NCBI GenBank assembly: GCA_963819075.1
Contig: CAWFUP010000002.1
Span: 248,001 to 312,000, forward strand
Source: CAVQBJ01 sp963819075
Lineage (GTDB): Bacteria; Actinomycetota; Thermoleophilia; Solirubrobacterales; Solirubrobacteraceae
Length of the DNA: 64,000 bases
Direction: 5' to 3'
Below are positions 38,082 through 47,106 of the stretch, piece by piece. The position numbers were made by a program, and so were the translations under genes. The notes below the pieces were generated by a model. It did no database searches, had not been told where the DNA came from, and saw only the letters and a list, made by a program, of their open reading frames with translations. Within the stretch, counting starts at the first letter, position 1. Each line of letters opens with the position of its first letter.

Positions 38082-39500
38082 TCAATTGCTTCGGTCGGGA
38101 GCACTGTCGCCGAGGCGGGTGAGCAGGGTGTGGACGGTGTGGCGAGCCTGTTCGTCGCGGGCGATGCGCTCGCCGGTGCGCCGCCAGGCGTGCAGCACGG
38201 TGGTGTGGTCTCGCCCGCCGAACTGGCGACCGAGGGCGGGGAGCGACTCGTCGGTCAGCTCGCGCGCGATGTACATGGCCACCTGCCGGGGCCAGGCGAC
38301 GCGGCTCGCGCGGGTTGGGGAGACGAGCTCCTCGGCACTGAGGCCGAAGTGCTCGCAGGCTGCGGACTGGATGTCGGCGACGGTGGTGCGGCGGCACGCC
38401 GGCGCCGGGTACAGCGTGTCCAGGACCTCGATGGCGAGGTCGGGGGTGAGCGCTCGGCCGGTGAGCGATGCGAACGCGACGACGCGGATGAGCGCTCCCT
38501 CGAGCGCGCGCACGTTGAGCGCGACGCGCTCGGCGATCATCTGCAACGTGTCGGGGTCGGTGACCGGCACCTTGTCGTGCTGAACGCGCTTGCGCAGGAT
38601 CGTCAGCCGGGTGGGGAGATCGGGGGCCCGGATGTCGGCGACGAGGCCGGCCTCGAAGCGCTCGCGCAGGCGGTCCTCGAGTGCGGCGAGGTCACGGGGG
38701 AGGCGATCGGAGGTGACCACGAGCTGTCCGCCGAGGTCGGAGAGGGCGTTGAAGGTGTGGAAGAACTCCTCCTCGGTGCGTGCCTTGCGCTCGAGGAACT
38801 GGATGTCGTCGACGAGCAGTACGTCGAGATCGCGGTAGCGCTCCTTGAACGCGTCGAGCGAGCCGGCGCGCAGGGAGGTGAGGAAGTGTGCGGTGAACGC
38901 CTCGCCGGTCGTATAGCGCACCGTCAGCTCGGGCGCGTGCGTGGTCAGGAAGGTGGCGATGGAGTGGACGAGGTGCGTCTTGCCGAGGCCGGGCGGGCCG
39001 CAGATGAACAGCGGGTTGTAGGCCTGGGAGGGCATCTCGGCGACGGCGAGCGCGGCCGCGTGGGCAAGGCGGTTGCCGTCGCCGATCACGAACTGCTCGA
39101 AGGTCAGCTTTGGGTTGAGGGCCGGTTCGCGGAGGTGGGGCTCGGCGCCGGTGGGGGTGTTAGGCGGCTCGGTGTGGGAGGTGTGGGAGCGCGAGGCGGT
39201 GCGGTCGCGCGAGCGCGTGCGACCACCTGAGCGCGGTGTGTCGGAGCGCGGTGTGTCGACGACGACCAGCTCGACGATCACCTCGGGGCCGACGGTGGCG
39301 GCCACGCAGGTCTGTAGGACGCGCCCGAAGCGGTCGGCGATCCATGAGCAGGTGCGCGGAGGCGCGCCGACGACGAGGCGGCGGTCATCGAGCTCGATCG
39401 GGCGCAGCGGCTCGAGCCAGATGCGGTACGTCGACTCGTCAACGGCCTTGGCGAGGTGCGACTGCACGCGCAGCCAGATGTGCTGGAGATCGGTGGACAC
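38082..39500 (-). CDS. dnaA: Chromosomal replication initiator DnaA
   Basis: A 472-residue AAA+ initiator. Domain I (about 1-85, VQSHLAKAVDESTYRIWLEPLRP) is followed by a short Arg/Ser/Thr-rich domain II, then the AAA+ core: LTFEQFVIGDGNRLAHAAALAV, Walker A GPPGLGKTH, Walker B VLLVDDIQFLERK, sensor VVTSDRLPRDL. Domain IV carries the signature RELTDESLPALGRQFGGRDHTTVLHAWRR. The ATG at 39500 is the natural start. A TATAGT hexamer 80 bp upstream on the same strand is a probable promoter element. Confidence 0.97.
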   Translation of the reverse strand: MSTDLQHIWLRVQSHLAKAVDESTYRIWLEPLRPIELDDRRLVVGAPPRTCSWIADRFGRVLQTCVAATVGPEVIVELVVVDTPRSDTPRSGGRTRSRDRTASRSHTSHTEPPNTPTGAEPHLREPALNPKLTFEQFVIGDGNRLAHAAALAVAEMPSQAYNPLFICGPPGLGKTHLVHSIATFLTTHAPELTVRYTTGEAFTAHFLTSLRAGSLDAFKERYRDLDVLLVDDIQFLERKARTEEEFFHTFNALSDLGGQLVVTSDRLPRDLAALEDRLRERFEAGLVADIRAPDLPTRLTILRKRVQHDKVPVTDPDTLQMIAERVALNVRALEGALIRVVAFASLTGRALTPDLAIEVLDTLYPAPACRRTTVADIQSAACEHFGLSAEELVSPTRASRVAWPRQVAMYIARELTDESLPALGRQFGGRDHTTVLHAWRRTGERIARDEQARHTVHTLLTRLGDSAPDRSN

Positions 39501-39580
39501 GGCAGGAAACGACCCGCTCCCGTGAGCGCGTGGGTGGACACTGTGGGTGAGGGGATCCGCGGGGGATCCGGCGGTTGGCG

Positions 39581-39586
39581 ACTATA
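39581..39586 (-). promoter_or_regulatory. dnaA promoter -10 candidate
   Basis: TATAGT on the minus strand (plus ACTATA), about 81 bp before the dnaA start, in an otherwise GC-rich stretch. No good -35 match is visible at 16-18 bp. A nearby GTGGACAC motif (39534) resembles a degenerate DnaA box, which would suit autoregulation. Confidence 0.4.
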
Positions 39587-39666
39587 CCCAAGCGATCCGG
39601 GACGGCAGCCCGATAGGCCGGGGGTGATCGCAAATGGCGAGAAAAAGCTCGGCGCCGTCGCCGGGC

Positions 39667-39672
39667 TATACT
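39667..39672 (+). promoter_or_regulatory. rpmH promoter -10 candidate
   Basis: TATACT lies 61 bp before the rpmH start and would serve the whole rpmH-rnpA-yidD-yidC set. The -35 position shows only a purine-rich AAAGCT. Confidence 0.45.
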
Positions 39673-39732
39673 CGGAACGCGCGCCGCGCCCGATGCGGGG
39701 TGCCCGAACTCGTCGCCGGCGAGGAGATCAGC

Positions 39733-39867
39733 ATGAAGCGGACCTACCAACCGAAGAAGCGTAAGCGCGCACGTACGCACGGATTCCGTGAGCGGATGCA
39801 GACGCGCGCGGGGCGGATCGTGCTGAAGCGCCGCCGGGCTAAGGGCCGCAAGCGCCTGACGGTGTGA
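39733..39867 (+). CDS. rpmH: 50S ribosomal protein L34 (bL34)
   Basis: A 44-residue, strongly basic protein beginning MKRTYQPKKRKRARTHGFRE and ending in KRRRAKGRKRLTV, the full bL34 signature. GAGGAG lies seven bases before the ATG. It opens the conserved gene set to the right of dnaA. Confidence 0.97.
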   Translation: MKRTYQPKKRKRARTHGFRERMQTRAGRIVLKRRRAKGRKRLTV

Positions 39868-39945
39868 GGCCCCGGCCGCGCGGTGCCATGAGCGCGAGAT
39901 GATGAGCGCGGCCGCAGCGGTGGAAGGGCCGACCCGGGCTACGCG

Positions 39946-40386
39946 ATGACGATCCGCACGCGTCGAGGCCGGCTGTCGCGCAGCGCAGAGTTCGACCGGG
40001 TGTATCGCCAGGGGCGCTCCGTCGGTAGTCGCCATCTCGTCGTGTACACGTTTCCCACGGGCGGCGAGGACCCGCCGCGGCTCGGACTGTCGGTGTCGCG
40101 CAAGGTGGGTGGGGCCGTCGACCGCAACCGCGTCAAGCGGCTGCTGCGCGAGGCGTTCGCAGGCCACGAGGCGCAACTGCCCTGCGGCCAGGACCTCGTA
40201 ATCGTCGCCCGGCCCGAGCTACGCGAGCTCGCCGAGCGCGACGGGTTGGTAGGGGTCGATCGGGTGCTCTCGGAGTTGCTAGGGCGCGCCGGATTGACGA
40301 GCCAGCGCGGTGTGGGGCGGGACGATCCCGAGGCTCATGAGCGGGACGAAGTGGTCACGCCCGCGCACGAGACGGGCCGGCCATGA
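39946..40386 (+). CDS. rnpA: Ribonuclease P protein component
   Basis: A 146-residue basic protein that aids the RNase P RNA in 5' tRNA processing. SAEFDRVYRQGRSVGSRHLVVY, RLGLSVSRKVGGAVDRNRVKRLLREAF is the RNR signature block (about residues 48-70). About 30 acidic residues at the C-terminus exceed the usual length. The stop overlaps the yidD start (ATGA, 40383-40386). Confidence 0.95.
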   Translation: MTIRTRRGRLSRSAEFDRVYRQGRSVGSRHLVVYTFPTGGEDPPRLGLSVSRKVGGAVDRNRVKRLLREAFAGHEAQLPCGQDLVIVARPELRELAERDGLVGVDRVLSELLGRAGLTSQRGVGRDDPEAHERDEVVTPAHETGRP

Positions 40387-40736
40387 GTATGTGTGGGCTC
40401 GCGCACGCGCATACGCAGGAAAGAGATGGCGCGCTGGCGCCCGTGGATGCCGATGCGGAGGGCGTCGGCCGGGTGGCGCGCAGCACGCGGTCCATCGCGA
40501 TCGCCCCGATCGTCTTCTATCAACGCTTCATCTCGCCCGGGCTGCCGCGCCGCTGCCGCTATGAGCCAACGTGTTCGCGGTACGGCGTCCAGGCGATTCA
40601 GCGGTACGGCATACTGAAGGGACTCGTGCTCGCGGGCTGGCGGTTGCTGCGCTGTAACCCCTGGAGCCCGGGTGGGTTCGACCCGGTCGAGGCGCAGACC
40701 CTGTTCGCCCCGCGCGCCGGCCGTCACGCCGAATAA
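40383..40736 (+). CDS. yidD: Membrane protein insertion efficiency factor YidD
   Basis: A 117-residue protein. The family core (about residues 38-105) has FYQRFISPGLPRRCRYEPTCSRYGVQAIQRYG and LLRCNPWSPGGFDPV with three conserved Cys. An unusually long 36-residue N-terminal extension precedes it; an internal start such as the GTG before the core is possible. It assists YidC, whose gene follows after 26 bp. Confidence 0.93.
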   Translation: MSMCGLAHAHTQERDGALAPVDADAEGVGRVARSTRSIAIAPIVFYQRFISPGLPRRCRYEPTCSRYGVQAIQRYGILKGLVLAGWRLLRCNPWSPGGFDPVEAQTLFAPRAGRHAE

Positions 40737-40762
40737 CGCACAGGACCAGAGACTCCCCAGCC

Positions 40763-41788
40763 TTGCTCCCACTCGCCAACATCATCCAGGACGCGTTCTC
40801 GCCGATCATCGATTTCTTCGCGGCGATTCTCGTCTTCCTGCACAACAACATTGTTGGCGGGAGTTGGGGCTTGGCGATCATCGGGCTGACCGTCCTCGTA
40901 CGGCTCGTGCTGCTACCGCTGACGATGAAGCAGTTCCAGTCGATGCAGAAGATGCAGTTGCTGGCGCCGCAACTGAACGAGATCAAGGCGAAGTACAAGG
41001 ACGACAAGCAGCGCCAGCAAGAGGAGATGATGAAGTTCTACAAGGAGAACGGGGTCAACCCGTTCGCCTCGTGCCTGCCGCTGGTGCTGCAGTTGCCGGT
41101 CCTCATCTCGCTGTTCTACGCGCTGCGCCAGAACCTGAAGACAGACATCTGCGGCCCGCAGATCGCGCACCATTTCCACCACCTGACGATCAAGACGGTC
41201 TCGGCGTCGCAGGTCCAGAGCGTCAGCTGCAATCAGGTCGCGCCCGGGTCGGCGAAGTTCTGGTTCATCCCGGACATCACCGCGCAGGCCACTGGCGTCG
41301 TGCTGATCGTCCTGCTGGCTCTGTACATCGGCTCGCAGCTGGCCTCGACGCTGCTGATGTCGGCGAGCGCCGATCCGAACCAGCGACGGCTGATGCTGCT
41401 GCTGCCACTCGTGTTCACGGCGTTCATCTTCCGTTTCCCGGCCGGGGTGCTCGTGTACTGGATCACGACAAACCTCTGGACGCTTGGCCAGCAGTTCTTC
41501 GTTCGTCGCACGATGGGCGCCCCGCCAGCGCCGTCCGCGGCGAGCAACGGCAATGGGAAGGCGGGCGGTGTGCTCGGCTCGCTGCTTCCAAGTCGATCCG
41601 CGGCGCCAGAGGCGGAGCTGGCCGCTGTGGGAGGTGCGACGCCGACCACAGGCGAGGTGGCGAAGCCGGCAGCTGCAGCAAAGCCGGCCCCGAAGACCAC
41701 CAGCTCGAGCTCGAGTTCAAGCGGGAGTTCGAGCGCCCCACCGCCGCCACCGCGGCGCAAGAAGAAGCGTTCGGGACGGCGGCGGTGA
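40763..41788 (+). CDS. yidC: Membrane protein insertase YidC (short Gram-positive type)
   Basis: A 341-residue Oxa1-type insertase from a TTG start. Five hydrophobic helices: the first near 15-30; a second with SWGLAIIGLTVLVRLVLLPLT carrying the hydrophilic-groove Arg; a cytosolic coiled-coil hairpin (KMQLLAPQLNEIKAKYKDDKQRQQEEM); then LVLQLPVLISLFYALRQNL, VVLIVLLALYIGSQL and FRFPAGVLVYWITTNLWTLGQQ. A Ser/Ala/Pro-rich linker ends in a basic tail (PRRKKKRSGRR) that binds ribosomes. No large periplasmic domain, as expected here. The stop overlaps the jag start (GTGA). Confidence 0.95.
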   Translation: MLPLANIIQDAFSPIIDFFAAILVFLHNNIVGGSWGLAIIGLTVLVRLVLLPLTMKQFQSMQKMQLLAPQLNEIKAKYKDDKQRQQEEMMKFYKENGVNPFASCLPLVLQLPVLISLFYALRQNLKTDICGPQIAHHFHHLTIKTVSASQVQSVSCNQVAPGSAKFWFIPDITAQATGVVLIVLLALYIGSQLASTLLMSASADPNQRRLMLLLPLVFTAFIFRFPAGVLVYWITTNLWTLGQQFFVRRTMGAPPAPSAASNGNGKAGGVLGSLLPSRSAAPEAELAAVGGATPTTGEVAKPAAAAKPAPKTTSSSSSSSGSSSAPPPPPRRKKKRSGRRR

Positions 41789-42267
41789 GCGCGGAGCCCG
41801 ACGGCGACGGGCCGCTCGAGCCCGCCGAGCATCTACGCGAGGTGCTCGAGGAGGTCGTCGACGCGCTCGGACTCGACGCCAGCGTTGAGATCAGTGAGCG
41901 CTCGGGTGAGTTGAACGGGAGTGTGGAGGGTGATGGGGTTGGGCTGCTGATCGGTCGGCGAGGACAGACGATCGACGCCGTCCAGCACCTCGCGCAGCGG
42001 ATCGTGTTCCACAGTGGGCCCGGGGAGACGCGCATCGTTGTTGACGCGGACGGGTATCGAGCGCGTCGTCGCGCCACGCTCGAGACGGAGGCCGACGAAG
42101 CGGCGGACGAGGCGCTTCGGGGTGGTGCGCCGGTGGAGCTCGAGTCGATGCCGGCGTCGGAGCGGCGGATCGTGCACGAGCACCTGCGCGACCGCGGCGA
42201 CGTCGAGACATACAGCGAGGGTGAGGAGCCCGACCGCTATCTCGTCGTCGCGCCGCGGACCGACTGA
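41785..42267 (+). CDS. jag: Jag/KhpB-like RNA-binding protein (KH + R3H)
   Basis: A 160-residue protein. A KH_Jag domain (about residues 55-125: GVGLLIGRRGQTIDAVQHLAQRIV carries the GxxGxxG loop) is followed by an R3H domain with ERRIVHEHLRDRGDVETYSEGEEPDRYLVV. The N-terminal 25 residues are acidic. It is the KhpB-type RNA chaperone that usually follows yidC. The GTG start overlaps yidC's stop. It lacks the N-terminal Jag_N domain, as in other actinobacteria. Confidence 0.92.
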   Translation: MSAEPDGDGPLEPAEHLREVLEEVVDALGLDASVEISERSGELNGSVEGDGVGLLIGRRGQTIDAVQHLAQRIVFHSGPGETRIVVDADGYRARRRATLETEADEAADEALRGGAPVELESMPASERRIVHEHLRDRGDVETYSEGEEPDRYLVVAPRTD

Positions 42268-42346
42268 GAGCGCCCTGCGGGCGCCGCGCTGCGCGTAGGC
42301 GCCGGGCACCCTGGCCCGTTCCGAACGGCCCCGCGCTGACGAAAAC

Positions 42347-42373
42347 GTTTCACGTTTTACTCGACGGTGAAAC
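42347..42373. promoter_or_regulatory. parS-like inverted repeat upstream of LAGLIDADG gene
   Basis: GTTTCAC (42347-42353) and GTGAAAC (42367-42373) form an inverted repeat with a 13-bp spacer (centre spacing 20 bp, two helical turns). These halves equal the two halves of the ParB site parS (TGTTTCACGTGAAACA), here split. The second arm ends one base before the ATG at 42375. Repressor operator, split parS or an mRNA hairpin at the start codon are possible. Confidence 0.5.
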
Positions 42374-42374
42374 A

Positions 42375-42770
42375 ATGTCCGCCGTGGCCACACTGACCGA
42401 CTTCGAGCGCGGCATGATCGTGGGCATCCTCGTCGGCGAGGGCTCGTTCGGGGGCGACGGCAAGCAGCCACAGGTGACGCTGCGCATGCACGTGCGGCAC
42501 GAGGCGCTCTTCAACTGGCTCGTCGCGCGCTTCCCGCGCTCGCGGCTGTACGGGCCGTACGGGCACGGAGGCCGCAGCTACTACCAGTGGATGGCGCGAG
42601 GTGCCGCCCTCGTCGACGACGTCCTGCCGGTGCTGGAGCAGGCCCTCACGGATGACATCGACGGGTACGCGACCCAGCGCCTGCATGAGATGTGCGACCG
42701 GTACGCGGACTTCATCGCCCGCCGGCGCTCCGTCGCGGCCGTGGCGCTCGACGAGGCGCATGCCGACTGA
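42375..42770 (+). CDS. LAGLIDADG-like homing-endonuclease-fold protein
   Basis: A 131-residue protein with one motif resembling LAGLIDADG: MIVGILVGEGSFGGDGKQPQVTLRM (about 14-38; the ILVGEGSF helix-Gly-Glu turn) followed by RHEALFNWLVARFPRSRLYGPYGHGGRSYYQWMARG. A second helical half has no clear motif, so a homodimer would be needed. The acidic residue at the turn is Glu and not Asp. It stands between jag and rsmG, where this gene set normally has no such gene, and is not inside an intron or intein. The stop overlaps the rsmG start by 11 nt. Function may be regulatory. An IR ends next to its ATG. Confidence 0.65.
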   Translation: MSAVATLTDFERGMIVGILVGEGSFGGDGKQPQVTLRMHVRHEALFNWLVARFPRSRLYGPYGHGGRSYYQWMARGAALVDDVLPVLEQALTDDIDGYATQRLHEMCDRYADFIARRRSVAAVALDEAHAD

Positions 42771-43641
42771 GCGCCGCCGTCGTGCGCGTCGCTCGGGCCC
42801 GATGCCTCGCGGCGCGCCCGTCGAGCCGGCTCGTGCGGGACCGACGGCCTCGACGTCCGGCGACCCGGGTGACGGCGGCGTCCTGGCCACCAACACCGCC
42901 GCGGACGTGGGTGCCGTGGCGCTGTCGCCGCCCGTCCGCGCGCGGCTGTCCGAGCTCGCCCGCGATTACGACCTCGCCGAGGAGCAGGTTGATGCGCTGG
43001 CCGCGCTACTCACCATCGTGGATCGAGACCCACACGCCCCGACGACGGTCAGCGATCCGCCGGAGGCGGTCGACCAGCACGTGGCCGATTCACTGGCCGC
43101 TCTCGATCTGGAGGTCGTGCGGGGTGCGCGTGTCGCCGCCGATATCGGCTCGGGCGCTGGCTTTCCGGGGCTGGCACTGGCGGTCGCGCTACCTGAGTGC
43201 CGATGGTGGCTGATCGACAGCGTGCGCCGCAAGACGGTGTTCATCGCGCGGGCGATCGAGGCGATAGGGCTCGCCAACGCGACGGCGCTGAACCTGCGCA
43301 GCGAGGAGTGGCGGGAGGGGCAGAATGCCAACGACCTGGTCACCGCCCGCGCCGTCGCACCGGCGCCGGTCGTGCTCGAGTACGCCGCGCCACTGCTGCG
43401 CCTCGGCGGTTCGCTTGTCGACTGGCGCAGCGAGATGGACAACGTCGAGGCCCGGGCGGCGGCGGCCGCGTCGTCGCAACTCGGTCTCGAGCGCCACGAG
43501 GATCGACCGGTGGTGCCGTTCGCCGCCGCCCGTTCCCGCCACCTCTACGTCTACGTGAAGGTTCGGGACACGCCCGACCGGTTTCCCCGCCGCGCGGGAA
43601 TCGCCCGCAAAAGGCCACTCGCTGCCTCAAGCAGAGACTGA
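42760..43641 (+). CDS. rsmG: 16S rRNA m7G527 methyltransferase RsmG (GidB)
   Basis: A SAM-dependent methyltransferase; 293 residues from the ATG at 42760, 279 from an in-frame ATG at 42802. The core begins near LSPPVRARLSELARDYDL and carries DQHVADSLAAL, VAADIGSGAGFPGLALAVALP (SAM motif I), WWLIDSVRRKTVFIARA (motif II), ARAVAPAPVVLEYAAPLL. A basic, variable N-terminal extension and a C-terminal basic tail exceed the E. coli length. It lies in the usual place ahead of parA. Loss of function gives low-level streptomycin resistance in other bacteria. Confidence 0.92.
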   Translation: MPTERRRRARRSGPMPRGAPVEPARAGPTASTSGDPGDGGVLATNTAADVGAVALSPPVRARLSELARDYDLAEEQVDALAALLTIVDRDPHAPTTVSDPPEAVDQHVADSLAALDLEVVRGARVAADIGSGAGFPGLALAVALPECRWWLIDSVRRKTVFIARAIEAIGLANATALNLRSEEWREGQNANDLVTARAVAPAPVVLEYAAPLLRLGGSLVDWRSEMDNVEARAAAAASSQLGLERHEDRPVVPFAAARSRHLYVYVKVRDTPDRFPRRAGIARKRPLAASSRD

Positions 43642-43715
43642 GCGTGGTGGTTCGGGGGCGAACAGGCGATCGGGCTCCGCGAGAGCCGACCGCAAACCTC
43701 GGTAGCGTCTGTGCC

Positions 43716-44466
<751 letters not shown>

Positions 44467-44474
<8 letters not shown>

Positions 44475-45357
44475 CCGTCGCCGAGGCATGGGACGCGGCC
44501 TGGCCGCGATCCTCGCGGTGTCCGAGGACGAGGCCGCGGTCGACGAGCTGCGCGAGCTGCCCGTCGACCTCGTCCACCCGAACCCGCGCCAGCCCCGTCG
44601 TCGCTTCGACGACGAGGCGCTCGCCGGCCTGGCCGAGTCCCTACGCGTCCGCGGGGTGATCCAGCCGATCCTCGTGCGGCCGAAGGCCGACGGGACGTAC
44701 GAACTGATCGCCGGCGAGCGCCGCTGGCGCGCCGCCCAGATCGCCGACCTGCAGACCGTTCCCGCACTCATACGTCCGCACGACGACGCATCCGTGCTCG
44801 AGCTCGCGCTCATCGAGAACATGGCCCGCGAGGACCTGAACCCCGTCGAGGAGGCCCGCGCCTGCGCCGCGCTCGTCGAGGAGCTTGGTCTCACGCGTGA
44901 GGACGTCGGCCGCCGCGTCGGTCGCAGCCGCGTCGCGGTCTCCAACCTGCTGCGTCTGCTCGACCTGCCCGACGAGGCGCTCGAACTGCTCGAGCAGGGT
45001 GCGCTGACCGAGGGTCACGGCCGCGCACTGCTGCTCGCCGAGGGTCACGCGGCCCGCCGCCGTCTCGCAGGCAGCGCCGCCGTCGACGGCTGGTCGGTGC
45101 GGGTGCTCGAGGTCCGCGCGCGTGAAACGAACGAGGTCGGCACGGCCGCTTCCCGTCGGTCCGCCGCCCCGCCGGCCATGCACCCCGACCAGGTCGAGGC
45201 GGCCTCGGAGATCGCGGAGACGCTCGGCGCCGCGCTCGGCTCGGACGTTCGCGTGCGGGCGACGCGGGATGGGCGCTACCGCGTCGAGCTCGAGGTGGCC
45301 TCCCCCGAGGAGGCGGCGCAGATCGCCGGGCGCGTGCGCACCGGCTCGAGTCGCTAG
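44467..45357 (+). CDS. parB: Chromosome partitioning protein ParB (Spo0J)
   Basis: A 296-residue CTP-dependent clamp. The GTG at 44467 gives the common start RRGMGRGLAAIL. The ParB/Srx domain has LPVDLVHPNPRQPRRRFD, RGVIQPILVRP, ELIAGERRWRAAQIA (CTP/parS-linked GERR) and ENMAREDLNPVEEA. A HTH follows (LTREDVGRRVGRSRVAVSNLLRLLDLP). The C-terminal dimerisation part is short. I find no perfect parS in the window; a split copy is at 42347-42373. Confidence 0.95.
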
Positions 45358-45365
45358 GGCCAGGC

Positions 45366-45386
45366 CCGGCCGCTAGAATCGGCCGG
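45366..45386 (+). promoter_or_regulatory. tRNA-Ile promoter/hairpin overlap
   Basis: CCGGCCG (45366-45372) and CGGCCGG (45380-45386) form a 7-bp stem whose loop holds TAGAAT (45374-45379), a plausible -10 hexamer 30 bp before the tRNA. It could be a parB terminator, a tRNA promoter, or both. Confidence 0.35.
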
Positions 45387-45408
45387 CGCTCCCGGTAGGG
45401 GCGTGTCC

Positions 45409-45482
<74 letters not shown>

Positions 45483-46373
45483 CTGGGGAAGGGCCTGGTA
45501 ATGGGCACCTTTTTGTTTCCTGGGCGTCCCCAGCCGGCGGGCCGCGCCTCACCAACAGGCCATTTCTGCCTTTTTCTGCCGTTTGGGCGCCCGCGACGCC
45601 ACCACCCCCGCGCTCAGGTCTCCTTTGCGTTCATTCCATCCATCCGGCCCTACTAGCGGCCGCGACGACGGGTCCCGCGCGAAAGCAGAAGCGCTAGCCC
45701 GTGCCCAGTGCGGTTCTCCCGTTCGTCCGCTGAAGAGCAGGCGAACGGGTCGGACGACGCGCCTGCTCTCGTTGGTGACCGGGCGTGTGCCGCCCCGCCC
45801 TCCGCCACCCCGGGTCGTCGCGAACGATGACTGCCCGGCTTCTTGCTGCTTGCCGCCGAAAACGGCCGTTAGGGTCCCAGCACGCCGAGCGCAGCCGCTG
45901 TCTACGAGAGGGAGAGGGCTGGGTCGTTGCGCGCTGGGGCGCCCGGACGGCCGCCGAACGTGGCGCGACCGCCGCCGAACCCCTCCCCGCGAGGACTACG
46001 CCCGCCTGCGCTGCGCCATTCGCGCGCTACGAACGCAACCACACCGCCGCCCCCCACAGATACCCAGCCATTTCGCCACGCGCACAAGTGTCGATGGAGC
46101 ATCCTGCGGATCGTGGTCCCGTCGTGACGGCGACCTCTGGGGGCCTAACGCCCGCGCTCGAGCCGGACGCAAGGAGGCCACGGGCCAGTTGGAGCCGCGC
46201 GAGGCGGCGAGGACGTGGCGCTTGTCAGGCTGCCGGCGCTTTCGGCGCAAGCCGGCGACCTTCCGATCGCTGCCTACGCCGCCTTGTGCCGAGAGAAGCC
46301 AAGCGGTGACTGGGCGCTCGATCGCTCGGACGTCTGTCTGATACGGCAGGGCGGCCTGGTAGCGTCTGCTGTC
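45483..46373. other. Stretch without a supported gene (left end of integrated segment)
   Basis: Open frames occur on both strands but none has a recognisable domain, ribosome-binding site or coherent composition; the Arg/Pro-rich translations look like chance high-GC frames. A TTTCTGCC pair with a 10-bp period lies at 45563-45580, see the findings. The rest appears degenerate. Confidence 0.6.
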
Positions 46374-47009
46374 GTGCGGAGAGGGTTGTGGGCCTTAACG
46401 CTGCTGACCACTGCGGGCCTGCTAGCCCAGCAGGGTACGCCCGCGGGCGCACGCGCACTGGGGCGCTGTGTGCCTCGCAGCACGGACGTGCAGGCGTCTG
46501 ACCCGCTCGGGGAACTCTGGCTTTCGGCCGGTGGCTCTGATCTCTTCGGGTGCCTTTGGGGTGCCAAGACGTACACCGTGTGGAGCGCGGGTGAGGGAGG
46601 CGTCCAACTAGCCCAGTTTGTGACGATGCGCGGCACATACGCTGCGTTCAACGGGGGCGGCGGTTCATCCAGCGACAGCTCGTCGTCCCTGGGCGTTATG
46701 GACCTTAAGACGGGCAAGGAGCGTGGCCTAGCGGTCGCGGTAGGACCAGGGAGCTACGACACCGGTCGGGTCACGTCGCTGGTGCTGAAGGCAAACGGCT
46801 CCATCGCCTGGATCAGCCAGACCAGCGGCGTAGCTAACCCAAGCACTCCACAACTGATCCCGACACTGACCGAGGTCTACGCCGACGACAGCTCCGGACG
46901 CCGGATGATCGCCAGCTCCACGGCGATCTCGCCAACGTCGCTCGCACTGGCGGGAAGCGCGATCTACTGGCTCCAAGGCGGCGTCGCAGAGTCCGCAACG
47001 CTTCGCTGA
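46374..47009 (+). CDS. Secreted protein, beta-propeller-fragment-like
   Basis: A 211-residue protein from a GTG start (46374), with a signal peptide VRRGLWALTLLTTAGLL ending near AGARA. The mature part has cysteines near the start (LGRCVP, LFGCLWG), a Ser/Gly-rich insertion, and the recurrent pattern GRVTSLVLKANGSIAWISQ, ISPTSLALAGSAIYWLQGG, which I have seen as a common secreted family in Solirubrobacterales-type genomes; function is unknown. The translation ends in an untypical ESATLR. It precedes the IS256 element by 97 bp. Confidence 0.6.
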   Translation: MRRGLWALTLLTTAGLLAQQGTPAGARALGRCVPRSTDVQASDPLGELWLSAGGSDLFGCLWGAKTYTVWSAGEGGVQLAQFVTMRGTYAAFNGGGGSSSDSSSSLGVMDLKTGKERGLAVAVGPGSYDTGRVTSLVLKANGSIAWISQTSGVANPSTPQLIPTLTEVYADDSSGRRMIASSTAISPTSLALAGSAIYWLQGGVAESATLR

Positions 47010-47106
47010 GAGTCAAGAGGCCCTTCCGACAGGACGCACGGATCGGCGGGGGACCGCCGCCCGGTCAAAGAAGTTGCAACAATGCGCGCCCAGAGGGCGT
47101 CCCGTT

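Noticed and set aside
45583..46341. 252-residue plus-strand frame in the left end of the island
   Set aside because: Arg/Pro-rich composition, no start signal and no domain; typical of non-coding high-GC DNA.
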